In this document: piece by piece, positions 33,736 through 43,115 of the stretch
Numbering within the stretch: position 1 is the first letter of the stretch
Layout: each line of letters begins with the position of its first letter
Assembly (NCBI GenBank): GCA_964016105.1
Contig: CAXHEX010000016.1
Coordinates: 1 to 64,000, forward strand
Reading direction: 5' to 3'
DNA: 64,000 nt
Origin: Ketobacter sp964016105
GTDB taxonomy: Bacteria > Pseudomonadota > Gammaproteobacteria > Pseudomonadales > Ketobacteraceae
Made by a program: the position numbers and the translations under genes
Notes under the pieces: generated by a model
Databases searched by the model: none
Seen by the model: only the letters and a program-made list of their open reading frames with translations
What the model was told of the DNA's origin: nothing

Positions 33736-34749
33736 ATGAATACAGTGGATAAAAAACCTGTGTTGGTAACGGGTGCCAGTGGCTTTGTGGGCAGTCACAT
33801 CACCCGTCAATTAGTTTCCCAAGGACGTAATGTGAGAGTGCTGCTACGCAGGTCCAGTAACCAGGAGGCACTTCGTGATCTTCCGGTTGAGATTTTTTAT
33901 GGCGACGTGCTTGATCGCGGTTCTCTGGCCACAGCCATGGCGGAGTGTGGCACGGTATTTCATAGTGTGGTGGATGCCAGGTTCTGGTTGACGGACACGA
34001 CACCGTTGTACCGACATAACGTTGAAGGTTTAGAAAATGCAATGGAGGCCGCTCTGGCGGCTAAGGTAGAGCGGTTTATTTTCACCAGTACCATGGGAAC
34101 ATTAGGCCAGAATCCAAACGGTGCGGTGACTGAAACTATCCCCTTCAACTGGCGCGATCGAGCTCCCCCCTATATTTTAGCTCGATTAGAGGCAGAAAAT
34201 CGTTTTCTTGATTACTGTAAAAATCGAGGGTTGAAGGGTGTGGCACTTTGTATTGCGAATACCTACGGCCCCGAAGACTATCAACCCACCCCCCATGGGG
34301 GAGCGTTATGGCAAGCGGCACAAGGAAAATTGCCTGCCATAACTGACAGCTCGGCACCCACCGTTGACATTCGAGATGCGGCAGCCGCCGCTCTTCTGGC
34401 GGAACAATTTGGCGGTAGCGGAGAGCGATACATCATTGCCAACGAGTTCATCAGCAACAAAGAGTTCTATGGCATAGTAGCTGAAGTGTTGGGTAACAAA
34501 GCCCCTAAATTGATCTCACGAAAGTTCGCCTATGGGATTGCTACCCTAGCGGAGTCGCTGTGCAAGTTAGCAAGACGCAAGGACTATCTTCTCAGTAGAG
34601 ATGCGGTGTATCTTTCCTACGCCTTCAAACAGCTGGATAACACGAAGGCTCGGGAGCAGCTCCATTGGCAGCCCAGGCCCATTAGACAGACAATTTATGA
34701 TGCGGTTAGATGGTACAACGAGCATGATATGCAGAAAAAAGGAGGGTAG
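33736..34749 (+). CDS. Extended SDR (NAD-dependent epimerase / 3-beta-HSD-like)
   Basis: A 337-residue extended SDR of the dihydroflavonol-reductase / 3-beta-hydroxysteroid-dehydrogenase type. The Rossmann motif is VTGASGFVGS (residues 11-20), GDVLD follows at 56-60, and the catalytic Ser/Thr region is FTSTMGTLG. The active-site pair is atypical: Tyr146 is followed by Arg150 (YILAR) instead of the usual Lys. Ribosome site GGGAGC. It is the last gene of the IclR-linked operon. It could still bind NAD(P), but turnover may be altered. Confidence 0.88.
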   Translation: MNTVDKKPVLVTGASGFVGSHITRQLVSQGRNVRVLLRRSSNQEALRDLPVEIFYGDVLDRGSLATAMAECGTVFHSVVDARFWLTDTTPLYRHNVEGLENAMEAALAAKVERFIFTSTMGTLGQNPNGAVTETIPFNWRDRAPPYILARLEAENRFLDYCKNRGLKGVALCIANTYGPEDYQPTPHGGALWQAAQGKLPAITDSSAPTVDIRDAAAAALLAEQFGGSGERYIIANEFISNKEFYGIVAEVLGNKAPKLISRKFAYGIATLAESLCKLARRKDYLLSRDAVYLSYAFKQLDNTKAREQLHWQPRPIRQTIYDAVRWYNEHDMQKKGG

Positions 34750-34882
34750 TGACCGGTAATCAAAGGGATATTTCTGAGGTCGTTCTTTGGTGCGTTTCTT
34801 AGGTAATCTTAGATTCCTATCCTATACTTGGACTGATATTTCATCTATCTGAGTTCCACAAAATAGGGATAAAACATCAGCT

Positions 34883-37801
34883 ATGAGTATGTCCATACTC
34901 TACGTCGAAGATGATTTGGTACAGGCCACTTTGGTGAAAGCCCTGTTAGAGGAAGAGGGCCACTCCGTTTATCAGTTAAGCAATGGCTTTGCTGCCTTAG
35001 AAGCCTTAAAAAACAGTTGTTTCGATATTGTATTAACTGATCATTATATGCCCAATATGACAGGCGTTGAGTTGCTTGAGGAAATAACCCTCAAGAATCT
35101 GGAAGTTCCCGTAGTTTTAATGACGGCTTCCAATGACGTGAGTTTGGCTTTTTCGGCCCTTCGTTTAGGGGCGGCTGATTTCATCTCAAAAGGGCAAGAT
35201 GGCAAATACTTGAAGCTAATTGCGCCGGTGCTCAGTCGAGCCGTGGAAAAACACCAGCTGCAAAAAACAGCCCATCAGCTTTCCCGTCAACTGGAATACG
35301 AAAAGCACATTTCCTACACCGCCATGGATGCGTTGAGTCAGGGTGTCGCAGTTTTAGACGATTCGCTGCGAATAAAATACTGTAATCCCTTCTTGAAAAA
35401 GGTTCTTAAATTGGAATCTTCTCAAAAAGTTATCGGCGCGGAGCTCAAATGGTTGGTGAGTGCTTGCCTGGAAGTAGGGCGGATCAATGACAGAGCAGAA
35501 GTTCGTCAGGTCCACCTTATGGTGGTGGCTTTACTCACTGGCACAGAGAAATCACTTCGCCTTCATGTGGATAACTGTATATATGAAATGCGAAGCTCGG
35601 CCGTGGGTGATTTGGGTCACGTGCTCACTCTAGCGGACATTACTTTGCAAGCAGAGCATTTTGGTGCACTGGAAAAAGTAATTCATTTAGCCCCCATTGC
35701 CATGTTTGCGGTGACAAAATCAGGGCGCATAGTGTTAGGCAATCTAAAAGCCTGCGAATTGCTGAAGATAAAATCTCCTGACAAGTCAGTTTATAATCTG
35801 AATCAGTTTATACCATCAAAATATCGACACAGTCATGATCGCCTAATAGAGCATTATTTCCAAAACCTTTTTGATAATGAGGCACCTCGCGCCATGCGTG
35901 GCGGATTAGATGTGGAGTTGGTAGATTTTGACGGAGATCTAATTCCGGTTGAAATTTCTTTGAGCGGAATTGAAATGCAGGGAGAGCAAAGAGTACTGGC
36001 CAGCGTGGTAGATATTAGCCACCGTAAGGAAGCGGAGAGGGTGATGCAACAAGCCCATCAACTCACCCAATCTATTGTGGAGCAATCTCCTTTTAGTATT
36101 GTGGCGACTGATACCGAAGGATTGATTATTGCTGTAAGTCCTGCGCTGGAAAATATGCTGTGGTATGAAAAAGAAGAACTGGTGGAAAAGCATCATGCCA
36201 CTTTATTTCATGAGCAAGGGGAATTGGAGAGTCGAGCTAGCCTATTGTCTGATGAGTTGGGAATTGATTTCAACCCCGGGTTTCAAGTATTAACAGAAAA
36301 AGCCCGCCGTGGCGTAGTAGAAAGCAGTGAGTGGACCTATGTAAGAAAGGATCGTACCTCCTTGCCTGTGAATCTTACCGTCACTACGTTGCGTAATGAG
36401 GAAGGCATAGCCACAGGGTATTTGTTGGTGGCTTACGATATTACCCAACAAAAACGAGCCAGCGAATACATCGAGCACATTGCTCACCATGATGGGTTAA
36501 CAGGATTGCCTAATCGTGCTCTTATGCAGGATAGGCTGCACCATGCTATTTTGCGAGGTAAAAGACAGAGAGACTGCCTGGCGGTCCTGGTATTAGACTT
36601 AGACAGGTTCAAGCGAATTAATGACACCCTTGGCCATTTAGCCGGTGATCAACTATTAAAAACTGTGGCGGCGCGTTTGGTTGAAGCGGTTAGAGAGTCA
36701 GACACCGTGTGTCGCATGGGTGGTGATGAGTTTGTTGTACTGCTACCGGACATTCAAGTGGTTGCAGATGCGGAGTTGGTTTGTAAAAAAATTCTAGATC
36801 TGGTTTCTAAACCTGTTGTCGTGGGCTCCAATAAACTGGTGGTAACTCCAAGCATTGGTTTTAGTTTGTTTCCCGAACACGGAGACACCACGGAAGAGCT
36901 TTTAAAACATGCGGATATGGCCATGTACCACGCTAAACACTGTGGTCGCAGCGGATTTAAAGCTTTTCATCCGGATCTGGCTTCAGGTAATCTAGAAAAC
37001 TTGGCCATTGAACAAGCCCTCCATGATGCCTTTCGAAACGAAGAGCTGGAACTCTATTATCAGCCCAAGTTGGATATCGCCAGTGGCAAGATTGTGGGAG
37101 TAGAAGCACTGTTGCGTTGGGATGATGTTGAGCGGGGATTTATACCCCCTGCCAAATTCATTCCCCTTGCTGAGACCAATGGATTTATTTCAACCTTGGG
37201 AGAGTGGGTATTGCGGCGGGCATGTAACGAAATTCAAGCTTTAAGGGCGGCTTGTGATTCAGATATTCGAGTTGCAGTTAATGTGTCACCTAGGCAATTC
37301 GAAAGTGCAACATTTGTATCCACGGTGGCGTCGGCATTGAGAGAAACTGGCTTGCCCCCCACCGCACTTGAGCTGGAAATAACAGAGAGTCTATTGATGG
37401 CTGATTCAGACGCCGTTAAAAGTAAGCTTCATGCCTTAGACAGATTAGGTGTTGTTTTGGCTATAGACGATTTTGGAACCGGGTACTCCAGTCTTTCCTA
37501 CGTTTCCCAATATCCCATTGACGTGATCAAGGTTGATCGTAGCTTTATGAGGATTGAGCAGAAGCAAAATATTGCTATTGTGAGTGCTATAACTGCTATT
37601 GCTGAAGGGTTAGAGTTAGAGGTGGTTGCGGAAGGTGTAGAAACCGTAGCCCAACTGGATTTTGTTAGAGCCAAGGGCTGCCATATAGTACAAGGGTTTC
37701 TGTTTTCTGAGGCGGTGCCTTTGGCAAAATTAGCCTCAAGTATAAGCGCCATTGAAGCCACTACAAAGGGAGATGTTTACGGTGGCGTTTCTTCACTTTA
37801 G
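34883..37801 (+). CDS. REC-PAS-GGDEF-EAL cyclic-di-GMP protein
   Basis: A 972-residue multidomain protein controlling cyclic di-GMP. The receiver domain (residues 3-120) has phospho-acceptor Asp53 (VLTDHYMPNM). Two or three PAS-like regions follow (about 145-255, 275-390, 400-520). The GGDEF motif is at 613-617, with an inhibitory-site RESD five residues before it. The EAL domain (about 715-955) has VEALLRW, EITES, DDFGTGYSS and KVDRSF, so both cyclase and phosphodiesterase halves look intact. No transmembrane region. A hybrid histidine kinase follows 127 bases downstream and may phosphorylate the receiver. Confidence 0.95.
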   Translation: MSMSILYVEDDLVQATLVKALLEEEGHSVYQLSNGFAALEALKNSCFDIVLTDHYMPNMTGVELLEEITLKNLEVPVVLMTASNDVSLAFSALRLGAADFISKGQDGKYLKLIAPVLSRAVEKHQLQKTAHQLSRQLEYEKHISYTAMDALSQGVAVLDDSLRIKYCNPFLKKVLKLESSQKVIGAELKWLVSACLEVGRINDRAEVRQVHLMVVALLTGTEKSLRLHVDNCIYEMRSSAVGDLGHVLTLADITLQAEHFGALEKVIHLAPIAMFAVTKSGRIVLGNLKACELLKIKSPDKSVYNLNQFIPSKYRHSHDRLIEHYFQNLFDNEAPRAMRGGLDVELVDFDGDLIPVEISLSGIEMQGEQRVLASVVDISHRKEAERVMQQAHQLTQSIVEQSPFSIVATDTEGLIIAVSPALENMLWYEKEELVEKHHATLFHEQGELESRASLLSDELGIDFNPGFQVLTEKARRGVVESSEWTYVRKDRTSLPVNLTVTTLRNEEGIATGYLLVAYDITQQKRASEYIEHIAHHDGLTGLPNRALMQDRLHHAILRGKRQRDCLAVLVLDLDRFKRINDTLGHLAGDQLLKTVAARLVEAVRESDTVCRMGGDEFVVLLPDIQVVADAELVCKKILDLVSKPVVVGSNKLVVTPSIGFSLFPEHGDTTEELLKHADMAMYHAKHCGRSGFKAFHPDLASGNLENLAIEQALHDAFRNEELELYYQPKLDIASGKIVGVEALLRWDDVERGFIPPAKFIPLAETNGFISTLGEWVLRRACNEIQALRAACDSDIRVAVNVSPRQFESATFVSTVASALRETGLPPTALELEITESLLMADSDAVKSKLHALDRLGVVLAIDDFGTGYSSLSYVSQYPIDVIKVDRSFMRIEQKQNIAIVSAITAIAEGLELEVVAEGVETVAQLDFVRAKGCHIVQGFLFSEAVPLAKLASSISAIEATTKGDVYGGVSSL

Positions 37802-37928
37802 CCCACCTTTTTGAAGTTGATTGCTTGCCTTTGTCCATAGGATAAATGTACATTAAGGAATAACATGGTCTAGGATTTAATTTAGTTCAGGGAATGAATG
37901 TCTGCATTTTCAGGATGCCTAAGTCAAC

Positions 37929-39593
37929 ATGGAAGACAAAAAGTTTAAAACAAGCGCGGGTTTATGCGTTGAAGGAGACGGCGAGGCCCAACCATTTTCG
38001 TTGATCGAACTGAATCAGTTTTCTGTGGAAGTTGCCGCTGATGAAGTTTTTTGGATGACTTCCGATTCCACCATTGTTTATGCCAACCAGTCAGCCTGTG
38101 ATAAATTGGAGTACTCCCGAGACGAAATCATTGGCATGCAGGTATGGCAATGGGATCCAAATCTGAGCCCAGCTGCGTGGCAGTCTATCTGGCGTGACCT
38201 CAAAGAAAGAAAACAATTATTTATAGAAACAGTGCATCAGTCGAAGTCGGGAAAGATCTTCCCAGTTGAGGTGAAAGCACATTATTTCAGCCATTCCAGT
38301 GGTGAATATCTATTTGGCTATGTTACGGATATTTCTGAACGCAAGGCATGGGAAGCAGACATTAAGCATTATCAGGAAAACCTAGAAAACCTAGTGCACG
38401 AGCGCACCTTGGAATTGGAGCAGGCCAAAAATGAGGCAATACTTTCTGCCCAAGCCAAGGCACAATTTTTGGCCAACATGAGCCACGAGATACGGACCCC
38501 CATGAACGGTGTATTAGGTATGGCTAGAGCGTTGTTGGATACGGATCTTGATGATGTTCAGCAAGAACGAGTTGACGCCATTATTCATTGCACCAAATCT
38601 CTCAGTTCTATTATTGATGATGTTCTGGATTTTTCTAAAATCGAATCCGGCAAAATGACCTTTGAACATATTGATTTTAAGATTTGGTCGATTTTGGAAA
38701 ACGTTAAAAATGCGCTGAGTCAATTGGCGATAGATAAGTCTCTTTTTCTCGATTTTCCGTTAAAGCTGGATAATCAACCCCAATACCGTGGAGACCCCGT
38801 TCGTATACAACAAATTCTGATGAATTTTGTGGGCAACGCGCTTAAGTTTACCAAGAAAGGTGGTGTGACAGTGGAAGTGTCTATTGATAACGCCAACAAA
38901 AATTGCCACAGCGTAACCTTCAGTGTTACTGATACGGGTATTGGAATTGATTCAGAACTGCATAACAATTTGTTCTCGCGTTTTAGTCAGGCTGATGAAA
39001 CCACCACTCGCCGTTTCGGTGGATCGGGTTTGGGGTTAAGTATATGTAAACAATTGGTGGACTTAATGGGAGGTACTTTGGGTTTTAGCAGTGAGCCTGG
39101 TAAGGGTTCCAGGTTCTGGTTTTGTCTGCCATTACACACAATTAACTCTATTTCAGAAAAAACACGTCAGCGTCACGCAAACAGCAAAAGAGCCACGTTA
39201 ACATTTCCTGGCGCAAAAGCATTGGTGGTAGAAGATAATGAGGTCAATAAGAAAGTAGCCACCATTTTTTTGCAGAAGGCGGGCTTAACAGTGGATGTGG
39301 CTGATAACGGTTTAGAAGCGGTGGAACTGTGTGAGTCTGGTGATTTCGATGTGGTTTTTATGGATTGTCAGATGCCGGTAATGGACGGATATGAATCTTC
39401 TACCCGAATCCGGCAGATGAAAAAACACCGAGCGTTACCCATAATCGCGTTAACAGCCAATGTCATGGCGGAAGAAAGGAGTAAATGCGAGCAGGCCGGA
39501 ATGTCTGATGTTATGACCAAACCCTTTGATTTTAAAGAGCTTATAGTCATGCTGTCTCAGCATTTACCCCAGTTTCAAGAAGAAATTAATTAG
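37929..39593 (+). CDS. Hybrid sensor histidine kinase (PAS-HisKA-HATPase-REC)
   Basis: A 554-residue soluble hybrid kinase. The PAS domain (about 25-140) has VYANQSACDKLEYSRDEIIG and the PAC ending GYVTDISERKAW. A coiled coil leads to the H-box MSHEIRTPMNGVLGM with His186. The ATPase domain carries NFVGNALKFT, DTGIGID and FGGSGLGLSI. The C-terminal receiver has VVEDNEVNK and phospho-acceptor Asp479 (FMDCQMPVMDG). No Hpt domain is fused, so a separate phosphotransfer protein is needed for a full relay. The stop codon abuts the convergent DUF1254 gene exactly. Confidence 0.94.
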   Translation: MEDKKFKTSAGLCVEGDGEAQPFSLIELNQFSVEVAADEVFWMTSDSTIVYANQSACDKLEYSRDEIIGMQVWQWDPNLSPAAWQSIWRDLKERKQLFIETVHQSKSGKIFPVEVKAHYFSHSSGEYLFGYVTDISERKAWEADIKHYQENLENLVHERTLELEQAKNEAILSAQAKAQFLANMSHEIRTPMNGVLGMARALLDTDLDDVQQERVDAIIHCTKSLSSIIDDVLDFSKIESGKMTFEHIDFKIWSILENVKNALSQLAIDKSLFLDFPLKLDNQPQYRGDPVRIQQILMNFVGNALKFTKKGGVTVEVSIDNANKNCHSVTFSVTDTGIGIDSELHNNLFSRFSQADETTTRRFGGSGLGLSICKQLVDLMGGTLGFSSEPGKGSRFWFCLPLHTINSISEKTRQRHANSKRATLTFPGAKALVVEDNEVNKKVATIFLQKAGLTVDVADNGLEAVELCESGDFDVVFMDCQMPVMDGYESSTRIRQMKKHRALPIIALTANVMAEERSKCEQAGMSDVMTKPFDFKELIVMLSQHLPQFQEEIN

Positions 39594-40994
39594 CTACTGT
39601 TTCACTATCACCGGTGTTTTCCATCGGCTTTTTAGGATGGGTTCGTCGGGGTCATAGTAACGGGCTGTCACTTGGAACTTTCCTTGTGGTGTGGGTAGCC
39701 AGTTGCTCAAAGGGACGCCTTCCGGTGGGGTAGTAGAAAGATAGAGTTTCAGATCCCCGTTTTCTTCGTATTCAAGTTGGTCATAGCTACCAATGGCGTA
39801 GCGCTCCAATCCAAGTTGTTCTGCAGCGGCATTACTTGTTAAGAAACCATCCTCACCATAAACGGTGAAAGACCAGAATCCATTTACCGGTGGCATTCTA
39901 TTGGCTTTAAATGTGATAACGTAGTCTGATTCGCCATCAAGGAGTTTAAACTTTGAGTCACGATTGGCATTCTGATAAACGGCAAACTCACCGCGGTTGG
40001 CTCCAAATCCAATTTCAGCGACTAGGGCGCGGATAAAATAGCGCTTGCCGTAGTCACCCAGGGGAATAATTGCCGGATTGGGCCCCCAGCCAGTAGCGCC
40101 CAAAGCACTCTTAAATAGATTAATGGAGCTTCGTCCTATGCGAACTCCTCGCTCCAATGCCCTTAATTGTTTTGCGCTGAGGTCGTCCACTTTTATTTTG
40201 GCCAATGGTCCCACACCTATTCTTGCCAAGCGCTTAATCATATTCTCATCCCGTGCCGGTGCAGGGAATCGCGCCATCAAATCGGAAAGACGGGTAAAGT
40301 ATTCTTTACCGCTGAGTGATAGTACCACTTCAATGGGGGGCGTTTTTTCGCTGTCTGGAACACAACCATCAATTCCGCTGTCAGGTAATTCGTAACCGTA
40401 GGGCTGCAATTGATACTGTCGTTGGATACTGTTTACTGTGGCTATGTCGTCATAACCTCTCACTTCCGTGCGTCCAATAATCCACACCAGGTTGGTGGGC
40501 GAATAGATGGGTTCGTATCCTTCAGGAATATCTCCCTCCCATTGGGGGCCAATAATTATGTAACGGCCCGGTTGGTCCCCATGGGTTTGGGTACCAACAC
40601 CAGCGAAATTGTTTGACCATGCGTCCATCAACGCCATCAGAACATATCGGTCCGACACTGCAGGCATATCCATTAGCTGTGGGCCCTGAGTTAAATCCAA
40701 CATGGCTGAAGTGTATAGGGTATCAACATTTGGCCGCACTACCGCCTTAAACTCCGTGTCAGGGCGGTCCAGTATATTGACAAAGGTATTGATGTCCGTG
40801 CCCAGGCTACAGACCCGTTCTTCGCCTGTAAATCCCTCTAGTGTTTCACCCATCAAGACCATAGGCAGACCGTAAAGATAACCCTGGATGGCCGTCCCTA
40901 ATGTGCTTTGGCCATGTGAGTTAATGGGTAAAAATGCGAGAAACAGAATTGAAAACACGCTTGCTAAGCAACGTGCCTTAAGCGAGTAAAACAT
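39594..40994 (-). CDS. Exported DUF1254/DUF1214 domain protein
   Basis: A 466-residue secreted or periplasmic protein with a cleavable signal peptide (SVFSILFLAFLPINSHG). The N-terminal DUF1254 has TAIQGYLYGLPMVLMGETLE and VVRPNVDTLYTSAMLDL. The C-terminal DUF1214 has PVNGFWSFTVYGEDGFL. These two domains usually occur together; proteins of the family are widespread in marine and soil bacteria and no firm biochemical role is known to me. GAGGTG precedes the start. It is flanked by unrelated genes, so it is probably monocistronic. Confidence 0.9.
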   Translation of the reverse strand: MFYSLKARCLASVFSILFLAFLPINSHGQSTLGTAIQGYLYGLPMVLMGETLEGFTGEERVCSLGTDINTFVNILDRPDTEFKAVVRPNVDTLYTSAMLDLTQGPQLMDMPAVSDRYVLMALMDAWSNNFAGVGTQTHGDQPGRYIIIGPQWEGDIPEGYEPIYSPTNLVWIIGRTEVRGYDDIATVNSIQRQYQLQPYGYELPDSGIDGCVPDSEKTPPIEVVLSLSGKEYFTRLSDLMARFPAPARDENMIKRLARIGVGPLAKIKVDDLSAKQLRALERGVRIGRSSINLFKSALGATGWGPNPAIIPLGDYGKRYFIRALVAEIGFGANRGEFAVYQNANRDSKFKLLDGESDYVITFKANRMPPVNGFWSFTVYGEDGFLTSNAAAEQLGLERYAIGSYDQLEYEENGDLKLYLSTTPPEGVPLSNWLPTPQGKFQVTARYYDPDEPILKSRWKTPVIVKQ

Positions 40995-41140
40995 CCAACA
41001 CCTCTATCTAATTAGTTTTCAAAAAAAATGATAGCGTTAGTGTTGAGCCTAAAAATAGGGAAATTTGAGACAGATTCTACCTGCAGGTCATTGCATGATG
41101 GCTGACTATCAGGTCAAAGTTTCTTGTCACTGTCTAGCGA

Positions 41141-42868
41141 CTAAATTTCAATGTAATAAAGTACTAGATAAGCAAACAAAAGGACGGCAACCCAAACCAC
41201 CATGGTTTCCGTGGGCCATAATCTAGCGAAATAGCCTTTGGGGCGTTCTTCTTCCGTATCGTATGAATTTTTAATTAACAGTTTGATAGTGGTGATGATG
41301 GACTGTTCCAACCCTTGATAAAAACGATATAGACCGCAGGCGAGATTCTTCACGAACGCGGGAGCCAGTTTCCTGTAAAACCAATCGGCATCAATATTGG
41401 TGGAAGGCAGCTCTGGTGGATACATGCTGCGTAAATTCAACCACACAAACGCCAAAGCGGAGAAGAAGAGTAACTGCAGTTGCGTTAAAACATGGGTGAC
41501 GTCATAGGGCTGGTAAGTCGCATCCCACGGTAGCAAAGCATACACGGTATGGGCTGGAAAACTGCCAATGAGCACACACAGCACAGCAGCTAAAGTCATG
41601 GCGATAAGCATGTTCCTGGGCGGTTCAGTGGTGCGAATTCCAGAATCATGAGCAAAAAATGCAAAGTAGGGAATCTTGATGCCGGCATGGTGGAACACTC
41701 CAGCGGCTGCAAACAGCAACAATAACCACACCACGTCGTAGCCTTGGGCAACTGCGGCACTCATGATCATGGATTTTGATACAAACCCACTGAATAGAGG
41801 GAAGGCGGATATGGATGCCGCACCCACAATACACAGCACTGCGGTTTTGGGCATGCTTTTATACAGTCCTCCCAAATCAGAACCATTGATTCGACCTGTC
41901 ATATGGAGCACGGCTCCCATGGTCATCATCAGCAGGCCCTTAAATATAACGTCGTTAAAGGCATGGGCCACGGCACCGTTTAATGCGGTTGCTGTGCCAA
42001 TGCCAACTCCCACCACCATAAATCCGATCTGGTTAATCATACTGTAGGCCAGTACTCGGCGTAGGTCATTCTCGATAACCGCGTAGAATATGGGGAAGCA
42101 CGCCATGGTAACGCCAATCCATACAAGGAGCTCGGTACCCGGAAACCCTCTAGCGAAGGCGTAAACCGCTACTTTTGTGGTGAAAGAAGCGAGAAATATG
42201 GTGCCAGTGGGTGTGGCTTCCGGGTAGGCATCCGTAAGCCAATTATGAACAAATGGAAATGCGCACTTAATACCAAACGCCAGAAAGATAAGCCACGCGC
42301 CAATTTCGGCCATGCCATCGTGATTGAGGCCAATTTCGTTGAAGCGTAGGCTACCACTTACTTGGGCAAATATAAGCAAGCCGGCCAACAACATCACCCC
42401 AGATAACACTTGAATAATGAGATAACGTACCCCGGACGAGTATGCCCGCTCAGTGCGTCTGGCCCAAACAAGAAAAACGGAAGTGAGAGCAAGTAGCTCC
42501 CAGAACACGAACAACGTAAGCAGGTCACCAGCGAACACGGCTCCCACTGCGCTGGCCGCATAGGCCAAACCTGCCACATGTTGTACGGTGTCCTTTACAT
42601 GCAGCGCATAAATAATGGCAATAAAAGAGGCAATGTGGAAAAGATAGCCGAACATCAAGCTGAGTTTATCTACACGCACAGGCTCTAATGGATAACCCAT
42701 AAATTCCAGGGACCACTGAACGCCGTGTTCAAGCCCCATCAAATTTATGCCACCCACAATGGGAGCCAATAACATGAGCCCATTGCGAATATTGCCGCGC
42801 AGGAAGATGGCAGCTAGCGCTCCCAACAACAAGGGCAAAAACGGGGGCAACATAAGAGCGCTATTCAT
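41141..42868 (-). CDS. Mrp/Mnh antiporter proton-channel subunit (third D-type copy)
   Basis: A 575-residue NuoL/M/N-family membrane protein. Conserved antiporter-type residues are the TM5 Glu (FVFWELLALTSVFLVW) and the TM7 Lys (FGIKCAFPFVHNWLTDAYPEATPTG), plus AYSMINQIGFMVVG and HAFNDVIFKGLLMM. It has an extended C-terminus with an extra hydrophobic end segment. It is the last gene of the nine-gene minus-strand antiporter operon and overlaps the small 84-residue gene by eight bases. It is an additional H+-translocating subunit besides the two others in the operon. Confidence 0.9.
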   Translation of the reverse strand: MNSALMLPPFLPLLLGALAAIFLRGNIRNGLMLLAPIVGGINLMGLEHGVQWSLEFMGYPLEPVRVDKLSLMFGYLFHIASFIAIIYALHVKDTVQHVAGLAYAASAVGAVFAGDLLTLFVFWELLALTSVFLVWARRTERAYSSGVRYLIIQVLSGVMLLAGLLIFAQVSGSLRFNEIGLNHDGMAEIGAWLIFLAFGIKCAFPFVHNWLTDAYPEATPTGTIFLASFTTKVAVYAFARGFPGTELLVWIGVTMACFPIFYAVIENDLRRVLAYSMINQIGFMVVGVGIGTATALNGAVAHAFNDVIFKGLLMMTMGAVLHMTGRINGSDLGGLYKSMPKTAVLCIVGAASISAFPLFSGFVSKSMIMSAAVAQGYDVVWLLLLFAAAGVFHHAGIKIPYFAFFAHDSGIRTTEPPRNMLIAMTLAAVLCVLIGSFPAHTVYALLPWDATYQPYDVTHVLTQLQLLFFSALAFVWLNLRSMYPPELPSTNIDADWFYRKLAPAFVKNLACGLYRFYQGLEQSIITTIKLLIKNSYDTEEERPKGYFARLWPTETMVVWVAVLLFAYLVLYYIEI

Positions 42869-43115
42869 CGTAGTAATCTTCTCCCCGCATCAGGAATTTA
42901 CGCATTTCTTTTGCGATTAGCACGAGAATAACGCAGCCCACGAACCCATACAGAGCGTAAAAAGCCGGTAACTTTTCCCAGGAATGGTAGATGTGGCGAT
43001 GCACTAAAAAATCTGCGATCACCAGTAAGCCACAGACGACGTAAAAGACCCTTAATATCTTTTGTATGTTTTCAGGCTTATCGAAAAATCCATCAGGTTC
43101 GTGTTGCTCAGCCAT
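42861..43115 (-). CDS. Small two-helix membrane protein in antiporter operon
   Basis: An 84-residue protein with two hydrophobic segments (about residues 21-39 and 50-68), a short hydrophilic N-terminus and an acidic C-terminus GEDYYDE. Its ATG follows directly on the TAA of the preceding antiporter gene. It is wedged between two proton-channel subunit genes and overlaps the next. It is not one of the canonical MnhA-G subunits, and I do not recognise a named family. Translational coupling argues it is an accessory subunit of the same complex. Confidence 0.8.
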   Translation of the reverse strand: MAEQHEPDGFFDKPENIQKILRVFYVVCGLLVIADFLVHRHIYHSWEKLPAFYALYGFVGCVILVLIAKEMRKFLMRGEDYYDE

